64,000 nt of DNA from Gracilibacillus dipsosauri (GTDB lineage: Bacteria; Bacillota; Bacilli; Bacillales; Amphibacillaceae), in NCBI RefSeq assembly GCF_003176895.1, contig NZ_QGTD01000008.1:248001-312000 (forward strand), given 5' to 3'. The notes below the pieces were generated by a model, which was given only the letters and a program-made list of their open reading frames with translations, searched no databases and was not told the DNA's origin. A program made the position numbers and the translations under genes. Positions 54,056 through 64,000 of the stretch are shown here, piece after piece; position 1 is the stretch's first letter; each line of letters opens with the position of its first letter.

Positions 54056-55237
54056 ATGCGCCGAAAAATTAGCCGTAATAGACGTGTATTATTACTTTCT
54101 AAACATAAAGTGTTTGTTATTCTATCGTTCTTCATTGCAGGCTTTTTTGCCGTCTTCATTCTTGTAGGCATCATGACTAGCTTAGAGCCGAATTACCGTG
54201 TATCTTCATCCACTGTTAAGAAATGGACAACAAATGTTGATGAAATTCATTTTCTTTCATTGATGTTGTTAGAGAACCGACTATTTAAAGAGGCAATTCC
54301 TGAGGATAAAGCAGAATTCTCGCCATGGAAGTTCATATTTGAAGTAGGTACGAATATAAGACTGCATGATGTACGAAGCTTAGTTAGCCGAGAGCTTCCA
54401 GGCTTTGACCTCTATGATCGACAAATTCTGATCGCGGGGGAGGGAACCGATTATACGAATTTAACCGTGGAATCGACACCTCCTCTGGATATTGTCCTAG
54501 AAGAAAGAGAAGCAACCGTCCCAGAAGAAAAGAAAGAACAAGAAAAACCAGCAGAAAAAGAACCGAAACAACAAACGACTGGAGAGAAAGAGGTTGTATT
54601 TATTTATAATACACACAATCGAGAATCTTTCCTTCCATATTTACCGAAAACAGATAATCCAAATGATGCCTTTCATCCAGAAGTAAATATTACGAAAGTT
54701 AGTGATCAGCTAGCAAAGGATTTAGAGAGAAATGGAATTGGCTCAACTGTTGACCATACGGATATTGGTTCGATTTTAGTGGATAAAGGTTGGAACTACT
54801 CTACTCATTCCTACACTGCCTCTAAAGAAGTAGTAGAGACAGCGCTACAATCGAACAAGGATCTTAATTTTGTCTTTGATATTCACCGCGATAGTATGAG
54901 AGCAGATGTCACGACAAAGGAAATCAACGGAAAAGAATATGCCAAAATAATGTTTGTCATTGGTGGAGACAACCCTAATCACGAAAAGAATTCTGCTTTA
55001 GCTGCCGCTCTCCATGAAAAGCTAGAGAAAAAATATCCTGGCTTAAGCAGAGGGGTGGAGATGTATGCCGGGGCCGGACGCAATGGTGTATATAACCAAG
55101 ATGTTTCTGAAAATGCGCTAACCATTGAAATGGGGGGCGTAGATAACACAATGGAGCAGCTTTATAACACGACTGAAGTTTTTGCAGAGGTTTTTAGCGA
55201 ATACTACTGGAATGCGGAAAAAGTATCTACAGAATAG
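54056..55237 (+). CDS. spoIIP: Stage II sporulation protein P
   Basis: 393 residues. A membrane helix (about 20–42) is followed by a linker and a C-terminal amidase/endopeptidase domain (about 180–390): FIYNTHNRESFLPYL with the zinc His, FVFDIHRDSMRAD and the catalytic ENALTIEMGGVDNT. It degrades septal peptidoglycan with SpoIID and SpoIIM during engulfment. A charged Glu/Lys-rich stretch links the halves. The ATG follows GAAAGGGGAAC. Confidence 0.95.
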   Translation: MRRKISRNRRVLLLSKHKVFVILSFFIAGFFAVFILVGIMTSLEPNYRVSSSTVKKWTTNVDEIHFLSLMLLENRLFKEAIPEDKAEFSPWKFIFEVGTNIRLHDVRSLVSRELPGFDLYDRQILIAGEGTDYTNLTVESTPPLDIVLEEREATVPEEKKEQEKPAEKEPKQQTTGEKEVVFIYNTHNRESFLPYLPKTDNPNDAFHPEVNITKVSDQLAKDLERNGIGSTVDHTDIGSILVDKGWNYSTHSYTASKEVVETALQSNKDLNFVFDIHRDSMRADVTTKEINGKEYAKIMFVIGGDNPNHEKNSALAAALHEKLEKKYPGLSRGVEMYAGAGRNGVYNQDVSENALTIEMGGVDNTMEQLYNTTEVFAEVFSEYYWNAEKVSTE

Positions 55238-55248
55238 GGGAGATTAAT

Positions 55249-55557
55249 GTGAAGTTTCTATCCTTTTTATTAGTAATATGCGTCATATTTTCATTTGGAC
55301 TATATGTTGGTATGGACCGCACGGATTCTACAAAAGCAGTGAGTCATCAAGAAGAAGTGATCGATAAAGGTAAACAAGATGATGATGTAGTAGATCGTGA
55401 AGATATTATTGATGAAATTAATGGAGATGTACCAGAAGTGGGTACCCCAGGCAATTCTCCACTATTTGCGGTTGCAAATAGTGGAGAAGAAATAGTGAGT
55501 AAGGTATGTAATAAAATTGTTGGTGTTACACATGCGATCATAGATGAATTATTTTAA
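55249..55557 (+). CDS. yqxA: YqxA family protein, signal-anchored
   Basis: 102 residues. An N-terminal helix (3–20) precedes an acidic stretch and a hydrophobic C-terminus. Position directly after spoIIP (11 nt gap) and size fit B. subtilis YqxA. Function unknown. GTG start with AGGGGAG upstream. Confidence 0.75.
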   Translation: MKFLSFLLVICVIFSFGLYVGMDRTDSTKAVSHQEEVIDKGKQDDDVVDREDIIDEINGDVPEVGTPGNSPLFAVANSGEEIVSKVCNKIVGVTHAIIDELF

Positions 55558-55643
55558 AGGCATCCTCATATTTTTGATTGAACATCGTTCCTTTCACTGC
55601 TATAATCTATCCTAGTATATTGTGCTTGTCACATAGGAGTTGA

Positions 55644-57464
55644 ATGATATTGACTAACGTAAGAAATCAGAGTAAGGTACGAAATTTTTCTATTATTGCC
55701 CATATCGATCACGGTAAATCAACACTAGCTGATCGAATATTAGAAAAAACTCAAGCACTAACGGCGCGTGAAATGAAGGAACAGTTTCTAGATGCTATGG
55801 ACCTAGAGCGTGAACGTGGTATCACGATAAAACTAAATGCTGTCCAGTTAAAATATCAGCGTGAGGATGGAGAAGAGTATTTGTTCCATCTCATTGATAC
55901 TCCAGGGCATGTCGATTTTACATATGAAGTATCACGAAGTCTTGCTGCATGTGAAGGAGCTATCCTAGTAGTAGATGCCGCCCAAGGAATAGAAGCACAA
56001 ACGCTAGCAAATGTCTACTTAGCGTTAGATAATGATCTGGAAATTATTCCGGTTATTAATAAGATTGATTTACCTAGTGCAGATCCTGGTAGAGTAAAAC
56101 AGGAAATAACAGATGTGATCGGGATCGATGGGGAAGAAGCTATTTTAGCAAGTGCTAAATCTGGAATCGGCATTGAAGAGATATTAGAAGAAATTGTAGA
56201 ACGAATACCAGCTCCTGTTGGTGACCCAGAAGAGCCGCTTAAAGCATTAATCTTTGATTCATTATATGATCCCTATCGTGGTGTAGTTGCTTATGTTTGT
56301 ATAAAAGAAGGATCTGTTAAAGTTGGCGACAAGATCAAAATGATGGCTACAGGAAAAGAATTTGAAGTCAATGAAGTAGGGGTATTTAATCCGAAGCCAA
56401 TCAAACAGGATAAATTGACGGTTGGCGATGTCGGTTATTTAACAGCATCGATTAAAAATGTTGGTGATACAAGAGTTGGGGATACGATTACTCATGCAAA
56501 TCGCCCAGCAGAAGAAGCTTTACCAGGTTATCGTAAGTTAAACCCGATGGTATTTTGTGGATTATACCCCGTTGATGCGGACAAATATAATGATTTGCGA
56601 GAAGCTTTAGAGAGATTAGAATTGAACGATTCTTCTTTACAATATGAAGCGGAAACCTCTCAAGCATTGGGATTTGGCTTCCGTTGTGGATTTTTAGGTC
56701 TATTACATATGGAGATTATCCAGGAACGAATTGAGAGGGAATTCGGTATTGATCTAATCACAACAGCACCAAGTGTTATTTACAAGGTGATTAAGACAGA
56801 TGATGAAGAACTAACTATTGATAATCCATCCTTTATGCCAGATAACCAATCCATCAAAGAGGTGCAAGAGCCTTATGTAAAAGCAACGGTGATGGTACCA
56901 AATGACTTTGTTGGTCCAGTTATGGAGATTTGTCAGAAGAAGCGTGGGGATTTCATTAATATGGATTATTTAGACGAGAATCGTGTTAATGTTGTTTACG
57001 AAATCCCATTATCCGAAATCGTCTATGATTTCTTTGATCAGTTAAAATCACAGACAAAGGGCTATGCATCATTTGATTATGAATTGATTGGCTATAAGCC
57101 TTCTAACCTCGTGAAAATGGATATTTTATTAAATGGGGATACAATTGACGCACTTTCCTTTATTGTTCATCGAGATTTTGCATTTGAGCGTGGGAAGCAA
57201 ATAGCTGACAAACTAAAAACATTGATTCCAAGGCAGCAATTTGAAGTGCCAATTCAAGCAGCCATCGGTAATAAAATTGTCGCAAGAACGAACATTAAGG
57301 CAATGCGTAAAAACGTATTAAGTAAGTGCTATGGTGGTGACATCTCTAGAAAACGGAAATTGCTCGAAAAGCAAAAGGAAGGTAAAAAACGCATGAAAAT
57401 GGTGGGTTCTGTGGAAGTTCCACAAGAAGCCTTCATGGCAGTATTGAAAATGGATGATGAATAG
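55644..57464 (+). CDS. lepA: Elongation factor 4 (LepA)
   Basis: 606 residues. The translational GTPase core has the P-loop AHIDHGKS, the switch region RERGIT, DTPGH and NKID; the C-terminal LepA-specific domain ends [21 protein letters not shown]. It acts in ribosome back-translocation or assembly, depending on the model. The ATG at 55644 has AGGAG at 5 nt; the TTG two codons on is an alternative start. Confidence 0.97.
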   Translation: MILTNVRNQSKVRNFSIIAHIDHGKSTLADRILEKTQALTAREMKEQFLDAMDLERERGITIKLNAVQLKYQREDGEEYLFHLIDTPGHVDFTYEVSRSLAACEGAILVVDAAQGIEAQTLANVYLALDNDLEIIPVINKIDLPSADPGRVKQEITDVIGIDGEEAILASAKSGIGIEEILEEIVERIPAPVGDPEEPLKALIFDSLYDPYRGVVAYVCIKEGSVKVGDKIKMMATGKEFEVNEVGVFNPKPIKQDKLTVGDVGYLTASIKNVGDTRVGDTITHANRPAEEALPGYRKLNPMVFCGLYPVDADKYNDLREALERLELNDSSLQYEAETSQALGFGFRCGFLGLLHMEIIQERIEREFGIDLITTAPSVIYKVIKTDDEELTIDNPSFMPDNQSIKEVQEPYVKATVMVPNDFVGPVMEICQKKRGDFINMDYLDENRVNVVYEIPLSEIVYDFFDQLKSQTKGYASFDYELIGYKPSNLVKMDILLNGDTIDALSFIVHRDFAFERGKQIADKLKTLIPRQQFEVPIQAAIGNKIVARTNIKAMRKNVLSKCYGGDISRKRKLLEKQKEGKKRMKMVGSVEVPQEAFMAVLKMDDE

Positions 57465-57468
57465 GAGA

Positions 57469-57500
57469 AAAACCCTTGTCATAAAGGCAAGGGTTTTACA
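57469..57500 (+). terminator. Terminator of lepA
   Basis: A 10-bp stem AAAACCCTTG/CAAGGGTTTT with a 9-nt loop, right after the stop codon. The T-run is part of the stem. Confidence 0.75.
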
Positions 57501-57524
57501 CTGTTAGAAAAGGGGGAAGGCATC

Positions 57525-58682
57525 ATGATAACATCAGCGTATATTCATATACCTTTTTGTGAAAAAATATGTCATTATTGTGATTTCACTAAATTCTTCT
57601 ATGAAGAAAAAATGGCAGACGAATATTTAGTTGCACTAGAAAACGAAATAGCAACAACGATAAATAAACCGAGGCAAAAAATGAAGACAATATTTGTGGG
57701 TGGTGGTACACCTACAGCATTAAATAATCGGCAATTATTGAAGCTTGTTCAAATGATTGAGCATTATTTTGATGTGGATCAAGTCAGTGAGTACACCTTT
57801 GAAGCAAATCCGGGTGATTTAACTAAAGAAAAGATTAAAATCTTAAAAAACCATGGCGTTACACGTATTTCCATGGGAGTGCAAGTCATGGATGATAAAA
57901 TGTTGGAACAATTAGGAAGACTTCATCGTATCAAAGACGTTTACCAAAATGTTAATGACTTAATACAAATCGGTTTAACGAACATTAGCATTGATTTAAT
58001 GTATAGCTTGCCAAATCAGAGCTTTGAAGGCTTCTCGAAAACACTAGAGGAAGCACTGCAATTTAACCTTCCTCATTATTCGGCTTACTCGCTCCAAATC
58101 GAGCCTAAAACTATCTTTTATCAGCGTTATAAAAAAGGTACCCTTACAAAGCCCCCAGAAGAAATAGAGGCAGACATGTATGAACATTTACGTAAGGAGA
58201 TGAGAGACCACGGGGTATATCAGTATGAAATTAGCAATTTTGCTAAGCCCGGATATGAAAGTAAGCATAATCTAACTTACTGGAATAATGAATATTATTA
58301 TGGCTTCGGAGCTGGTTCTCATGGATATTTACCAGGAAAGCGTGTGATCAATATTAGACCACATCCACAATATGTTCAAGCAGCAATCGATACAGGAAAG
58401 CCTGTATTACATGTCGAAGAGATCGGTTTAAAGGAACGGATAGAAGAGGAAATGTTTCTTGGCCTACGGAAAAGTGGAGGAGTTTCACTAGATCAATTTG
58501 AGCGTAAATATCAGTTGAAAATGGAAACACTATATAAGGAAGAACTGATTACTCTCCAACAAAGAGGATGGGTTATCATCGATGAAGGCTTTATTCGTTT
58601 AACAGAAGAAGGTAAACCTTTTGGAAATGAAGTGTTCCAAGCATTTTTAATGGACTCAAATAAATTAGAGTTTCTTCATTGA
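57525..58682 (+). CDS. hemW: Radical SAM protein HemW (HemN-like)
   Basis: 385 residues. The iron–sulfur motif CEKICHYC (Cys12, Cys16, Cys19) follows AYIHIPF, with the GGGTPT motif near 63. The short HemW form lacks the N-terminal extension of true coproporphyrinogen III dehydrogenase HemN. HemW is a heme chaperone; annotation as HemN is common but less likely correct. Start ATG with GGGGGAAGG upstream. Confidence 0.93.
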   Translation: MITSAYIHIPFCEKICHYCDFTKFFYEEKMADEYLVALENEIATTINKPRQKMKTIFVGGGTPTALNNRQLLKLVQMIEHYFDVDQVSEYTFEANPGDLTKEKIKILKNHGVTRISMGVQVMDDKMLEQLGRLHRIKDVYQNVNDLIQIGLTNISIDLMYSLPNQSFEGFSKTLEEALQFNLPHYSAYSLQIEPKTIFYQRYKKGTLTKPPEEIEADMYEHLRKEMRDHGVYQYEISNFAKPGYESKHNLTYWNNEYYYGFGAGSHGYLPGKRVINIRPHPQYVQAAIDTGKPVLHVEEIGLKERIEEEMFLGLRKSGGVSLDQFERKYQLKMETLYKEELITLQQRGWVIIDEGFIRLTEEGKPFGNEVFQAFLMDSNKLEFLH

Positions 58683-58707
58683 CAATTAACGATCGATTTG
58701 ATAATTT
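58679..58707 (+). promoter_or_regulatory. Sigma-A promoter of the hrcA operon
   Basis: TTGACA (58679–58684) and TAATTT (58702–58707) with a 17-nt spacer. The CIRCE element starts about 10 nt downstream. Confidence 0.7.
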
Positions 58708-58717
58708 ATTAATAGAT

Positions 58718-58744
58718 TTAGCACTCGTGATATAAGAGTGCTAA
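58718..58744. promoter_or_regulatory. CIRCE operator (HrcA-binding site)
   Basis: TTAGCACTC-N9-GAGTGCTAA is a perfect match to the CIRCE consensus. HrcA binds it and represses hrcA-grpE-dnaK-dnaJ; loss of active HrcA at high temperature releases it. Confidence 0.97.
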
Positions 58745-58759
58745 CAGAGGTGATCATCG

Positions 58760-59782
58760 ATGCTAACAGATAGGCAGCTACAAGTTTTACAAGTCATTAT
58801 TGATGAATTCATCCAAACAGCACAGCCGATTGGATCGAGAGCTATTGCGAAAAAGGAACAAGTTACTTTTAGCCCCGCAACGATCAGAAATGAAATGGCT
58901 GACCTAGAGGAGCTTGGATTCATCGAGAAAACTCATACTTCATCTGGTCGTGTGCCTTCTGAAAAGGGATATCGTTTTTATGTGGACCATTTGCTCTCAC
59001 CATTTCAATTGTCTAATAAAGAGTTGTCACTGATTACAAATGCCTTTGAAAGAGAGTTGTTGGAATTTGAGAAGGTTGTACAGAAGTCAGCGCGAGTATT
59101 GTCTGATTTAACGAATTACACTTCGATTATTCTAGGACCTGAGGTATTTAAGACAACATTAAAGCAAATTCAAATTATTAGCCTTTCGGATAATACCGCT
59201 GTCGCAATTTTAGTCACAAATGCTGGTCATGTAGAGCATCGTCATTTTACAATACCACAGTCAATGCAAGCTACCGATATCGAGAAGCTTGTTAATATAT
59301 TGAATTCGCGGTTAATCGGTGTGCCAATTATTAGACTACAAGAGAAATTATACGGTGAGGTTGCTGAACTTCTTCAACAATTTAGCAGTGATTTTGAAGC
59401 AACCTATGCCTATTTAAAAGAAGCATTATTAGAGAAAAAACCTGTTAAGCTGTACATGGATGGTAAGACAAATATACTATTACAGCCCGAATTTAATGAT
59501 ATCCACAAAATTCAATCTTTATATACTGTTATGGAAAAAGAAGACGAAATGGCCAACATATTAAGAAGCTCACATAAAGGCATTAAGGTATCGATTGGTC
59601 AAGAGAACAAATTAGATGAAATGCAGGATTGTAGTTTAATTACAGCTACCTATTCCTTAGGAGGAGAGCAATTAGGCACTATTGCTTTACTAGGGCCGAC
59701 AAGAATGGAGTACTCTAGGGTAATCTCTCTGTTAAATGTACTTTCTAAACGATTGACTAAAACGTTTAATTCTTGGTACTAG
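58760..59782 (+). CDS. hrcA: Heat-inducible transcription repressor HrcA
   Basis: 340 residues. An N-terminal winged helix (LTDRQLQVLQVIIDEFI ... SPATIRNEMADLEELGFIEKTHTSSGRVPS, about 1–75) is followed by the GAF-like and HrcA-specific domains, ending RLTKTFNSWY-like. It binds CIRCE just upstream, so the operon is self-controlled. Start ATG with GAGGTG at 8 nt. Confidence 0.97.
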   Translation: MLTDRQLQVLQVIIDEFIQTAQPIGSRAIAKKEQVTFSPATIRNEMADLEELGFIEKTHTSSGRVPSEKGYRFYVDHLLSPFQLSNKELSLITNAFERELLEFEKVVQKSARVLSDLTNYTSIILGPEVFKTTLKQIQIISLSDNTAVAILVTNAGHVEHRHFTIPQSMQATDIEKLVNILNSRLIGVPIIRLQEKLYGEVAELLQQFSSDFEATYAYLKEALLEKKPVKLYMDGKTNILLQPEFNDIHKIQSLYTVMEKEDEMANILRSSHKGIKVSIGQENKLDEMQDCSLITATYSLGGEQLGTIALLGPTRMEYSRVISLLNVLSKRLTKTFNSWY

Positions 59783-59805
59783 TTTCCATATAATTATCCA
59801 TCAAT

Positions 59806-59839
59806 AGAGAAAGGAAGCGAATAGAAAACACCTTTCTCT
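59806..59839 (+). repeat. Hairpin between hrcA and grpE
   Basis: A 9-bp stem AGAGAAAGG/CCTTTCTCT in the intercistronic gap, followed at a distance by T-rich sequence. It may be an mRNA processing or stability element; hrcA–grpE mRNA processing is known in B. subtilis. Confidence 0.5.
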
Positions 59840-59911
59840 GCTATGGTTTTTATTTGCTTTTTTTAGTAAGGTATGTTTTGCTATACAATGGTTCTTTAGG
59901 AGGTGACAGGA

Positions 59912-60493
59912 ATGGAAGAAAAAGATCTACAAAATAATGAAGCAGAAAATAATGAACAATCAGAAAATATTGAGGAAGAAGTAGTTCAAGATGTAGAGCA
60001 AGAGATTGTAGAAGAAGAAAACATAGAACAAGCACAAGTCGAAATAGCTGACTACGAAAAGCTGCAGGAAGAGAAAGCACAACTAGAGGATCGTCTTCTA
60101 CGAATACAGGCTGAATATGATAATTTTAGAAAAAGAACAAAAAAAGAAAAAGAAGCAGACTTAAAATATAAATCCCAAGCAATTGTAACGGAACTCTTGC
60201 CGGTGATCGATAATTTTGATCGAGCACTAGCCGTCGATATTGAAGACGAGCAGGCAAAAAGTGTCGTGGAAGGCTTGGAGATGGTGTACCGTCAATTGAA
60301 AACCGTTCTAGAAAATGAAGGTGTAAAAGAAATTGAAACTGAAAATCAAATGTTTGATCCACACCTTCACCAAGCGGTAATGCAAGTTTCAGAAGATGGT
60401 TTCGAATCTAATCAGATTGTGGAAACCTTACAAAAAGGTTATCAATTAAAGGATAAAGTAATTAGACCAGCAATGGTAAAGGTAAACCAATAA
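59912..60493 (+). CDS. grpE: GrpE nucleotide exchange factor
   Basis: 193 residues. A long acidic N-terminus (1–60) precedes the coiled coil ([14 protein letters not shown]) and the beta-wing head with [10 protein letters not shown]. It releases ADP from DnaK. The ATG at 59912 follows TAGGAGGTGA; the ATG-like start three codons earlier lies in that ribosome site. Confidence 0.97.
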   Translation: MEEKDLQNNEAENNEQSENIEEEVVQDVEQEIVEEENIEQAQVEIADYEKLQEEKAQLEDRLLRIQAEYDNFRKRTKKEKEADLKYKSQAIVTELLPVIDNFDRALAVDIEDEQAKSVVEGLEMVYRQLKTVLENEGVKEIETENQMFDPHLHQAVMQVSEDGFESNQIVETLQKGYQLKDKVIRPAMVKVNQ

Positions 60494-60501
60494 CTACATA
60501 G

Positions 60502-62355
<1,854 letters not shown>

Positions 62356-62373
62356 GCAGTTATAGGAGAAAAG

Positions 62374-62408
62374 AAAGTCAAAGTCAAAATTAATGGCTTT
62401 GGCTTTTT
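62374..62408 (+). terminator. Terminator-like hairpin between dnaK and dnaJ
   Basis: A 12-bp stem AAAGTCAAAGTC/GGCTTTGGCTTT (two G·U pairs per repeat) with a T-rich tail. It would reduce read-through into dnaJ. A possible separate dnaJ promoter (TTGCTT, then TATGAT about 18 nt later) lies at 62518–62547. Confidence 0.6.
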
Positions 62409-62585
62409 CCTTGCCAGATCAAAAAAATATAGAATTACAAGTATAAAGGATGATCAGCCGAGAAGTAAACAGCTTATGGCACATATACTGTTGAAGATAA
62501 TCGGAAGCTTATTTTGTTTGCTTACAATGGATATTCAATGTTATGATTAGTTTTATGCAATAATGACCGGGAGCGTGATTTATCA

Positions 62586-63707
62586 GTGAGTAAAAGAGAT
62601 TATTACGAAGTGCTTGGTGTTTCCAAGGATGCATCAAAAGATGAAATCAAAAAGGCTTATCGTAAGCTTGCGCGTAAATATCACCCAGATGTAAACAAAG
62701 AAGAAGGAACTGATCAAAAGTTTAAAGAAGTCAAAGAAGCGTATGAAGTTTTAAGCAATGAGCAAAAACGCCAGCAATATGACCAATTTGGGCATGCAGG
62801 TCCACAAGGTCAAGGATTCGGAGGCTTTGGTGGAGGCGAAGACTTTGGTGGTTTTGGAGATATCTTTGATATGTTCTTCGGCGGTGGCGGCAGAAGAGAT
62901 CCTAATGCACCACGTCAGGGAAATGATTTACAATATACCATGACACTTGATTTTGAGGAAGCTATTTTCGGTAAAGAAACCGATATTCATATTCCGAAAG
63001 AAGAAACTTGCTCTACGTGTAATGGATCAGGAGCAAAGCCAGGAACAAGCCCTAAAACATGTTCACATTGTAATGGAAGTGGTCAGTTAAATGTAGAACA
63101 AAACACTCCATTTGGAAGAGTGGTAAATAGAAGGGTTTGTCATCACTGCCAAGGTTCAGGTAAGATCATTACAGATAAATGTTCTACGTGTGGTGGGAAA
63201 GGAAAAGTCAATCAACGTAAGAAAATACATGTTAAAATTCCAGCAGGTATAGATGATGGTCAACAAATTCGCGTTTCAGGCCAAGGAGAGCCAGGGAAAA
63301 ACGGTGGCCCTGCAGGAGATTTATACGTAGTCTTTCAAATAAAGCCTCACGAATTTTATCAAAGAGAAGGAGATCATATTTATTGTGAAATGCCGATAAC
63401 TTTTGCTCAGGCCGCTCTAGGTGATGAGATTGAAGTACCAACCCTTCATGGCAAGGTGAAATTAAAAGTACCAGCAGGAACTCAAACTGGTAAGACCTTC
63501 CGTTTAAAAGGTAAAGGTGCTCCAAATGTTCGCGGCTATGGTCAAGGTGATCAGCATATCCAAATTCGTGTCATTACTCCACAAAATTTAAATGAACGTC
63601 AAAAAGAACTCTTAAGAGAGTTTAATGAGATTAGTGGCAATCAACCAACAGATGAACACGAGGACTCCTTTTTCCAGAGAGTAAAGCGAGCTTTTAAAGG
63701 GGAGTAG
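62586..63707 (+). CDS. dnaJ: Chaperone protein DnaJ
   Basis: 373 residues. J domain with HPD near residue 33, a Gly/Phe-rich linker (about 75–105), four CxxCxGxG zinc repeats ([32 protein letters not shown]; about 140–215) and the C-terminal substrate domain. It stimulates DnaK ATPase. Start GTG at 62586 after GGGAGCGTGAT; an ordinary in-frame ATG is absent. Confidence 0.97.
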   Translation: MSKRDYYEVLGVSKDASKDEIKKAYRKLARKYHPDVNKEEGTDQKFKEVKEAYEVLSNEQKRQQYDQFGHAGPQGQGFGGFGGGEDFGGFGDIFDMFFGGGGRRDPNAPRQGNDLQYTMTLDFEEAIFGKETDIHIPKEETCSTCNGSGAKPGTSPKTCSHCNGSGQLNVEQNTPFGRVVNRRVCHHCQGSGKIITDKCSTCGGKGKVNQRKKIHVKIPAGIDDGQQIRVSGQGEPGKNGGPAGDLYVVFQIKPHEFYQREGDHIYCEMPITFAQAALGDEIEVPTLHGKVKLKVPAGTQTGKTFRLKGKGAPNVRGYGQGDQHIQIRVITPQNLNERQKELLREFNEISGNQPTDEHEDSFFQRVKRAFKGE

Positions 63708-63754
63708 GCGTATACCCAGTCGAATAAAATATTTTATAAAGTGAGTTGATCTGT

Positions 63755-64000
63755 TTGAAGTGGACAGAGCTTTCGATCTATACGACAAATGAGGCAATTG
63801 AACCGATCTCCAATATTCTGCATGAAGCGGGTGCAAGTGGTGTTGTGATTGAAGATCAACAGGATTTATTTACTGAAAGAGATGATGAATTCGGAGAAAT
63901 CTATGAGCTCAATCCAGAGGACTATCCAGAAGAAGGCGTTCGATTAAAGGCCTATTTACCTGTTAATAGTTTTCTAGGAGAAACTGTTTCAGAAATTAAA
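63755..64000 (+). CDS. prmA: Ribosomal protein L11 methyltransferase, 5' part only
   Basis: 82 codons to the right edge. The start KWTELSIYTTNEAIEPISNILHE and the LPVNSFLGETVSEIK stretch are those of PrmA, whose gene follows dnaJ in Bacillus. The SAM-binding domain lies beyond the window. Start TTG at 63755; the ribosome site is weak (GTGAG). Confidence 0.93.
   Translation, partial: MKWTELSIYTTNEAIEPISNILHEAGASGVVIEDQQDLFTERDDEFGEIYELNPEDYPEEGVRLKAYLPVNSFLGETVSEIK

Overview
The window is a low-GC chromosomal segment from an endospore-forming member of the Bacillaceae. It carries sporulation and germination genes (sda, gpr, spoIIP, yqzM, yqxA, sspH) and the yqeG–yqeM / comE / lepA / hrcA–dnaJ gene order of the Bacillus subtilis chromosome. 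A Mrp-type Na+/H+ antiporter at the left edge would fit a halotolerant or alkalitolerant relative (Gracilibacillus/Oceanobacillus/Virgibacillus type), but the genus is a guess.

Left part (1–7.2 kb): the 5' part of mrpA and the checkpoint gene sda lie on the minus strand. Sda has a cluster of DnaA boxes upstream. The co-directional housekeeping run yqeG-yqeH-aroE-yhbY-nadD-yqeK-rsfS-yqeM follows (HAD phosphatase, ribosome-assembly GTPase, shikimate dehydrogenase, RNA-binding protein, NAD synthesis, Ap4A hydrolase, ribosome silencing factor, methyltransferase) and ends at a clear terminator.

Middle part (7.2–46.2 kb): an accessory block separates yqeM from comER, which are neighbours in B. subtilis. 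It holds a frameshifted WYL regulator; a TetR/MMPL/heptad-repeat export unit; two colinear patatin phospholipases flanking an MFS transporter; a degenerate Rpn-type nuclease; a DEAH helicase with C-terminal membrane segments; a chemoreceptor paired with a BMP-family binding lipoprotein; a type I toxin–antitoxin locus whose promoter overlaps a LexA-like box; an HD-GYP protein followed by a 22-residue Cys/Trp-rich peptide gene and a PqqD-like/M50 membrane protease (a candidate minimal RiPP or pheromone unit); an ECF sigma operon with 1-nt gene overlaps; a 1965-residue wall-anchored lamin-tail/phosphoesterase protein behind Pho-box-like repeats; and the Ku/LigD end-joining genes with sspH.

Right part (46.2–64 kb): conserved synteny resumes with comER (minus), comEA-comEB-comEC (DNA uptake), yqzM (minus), a candidate small RNA, holA, rpsT (minus), gpr, spoIIP-yqxA, lepA, hemW, and the CIRCE-controlled heat-shock operon hrcA-grpE-dnaK-dnaJ, running into prmA at the right edge. 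No rRNA, tRNA, CRISPR array, insertion sequence or prophage was recognised.
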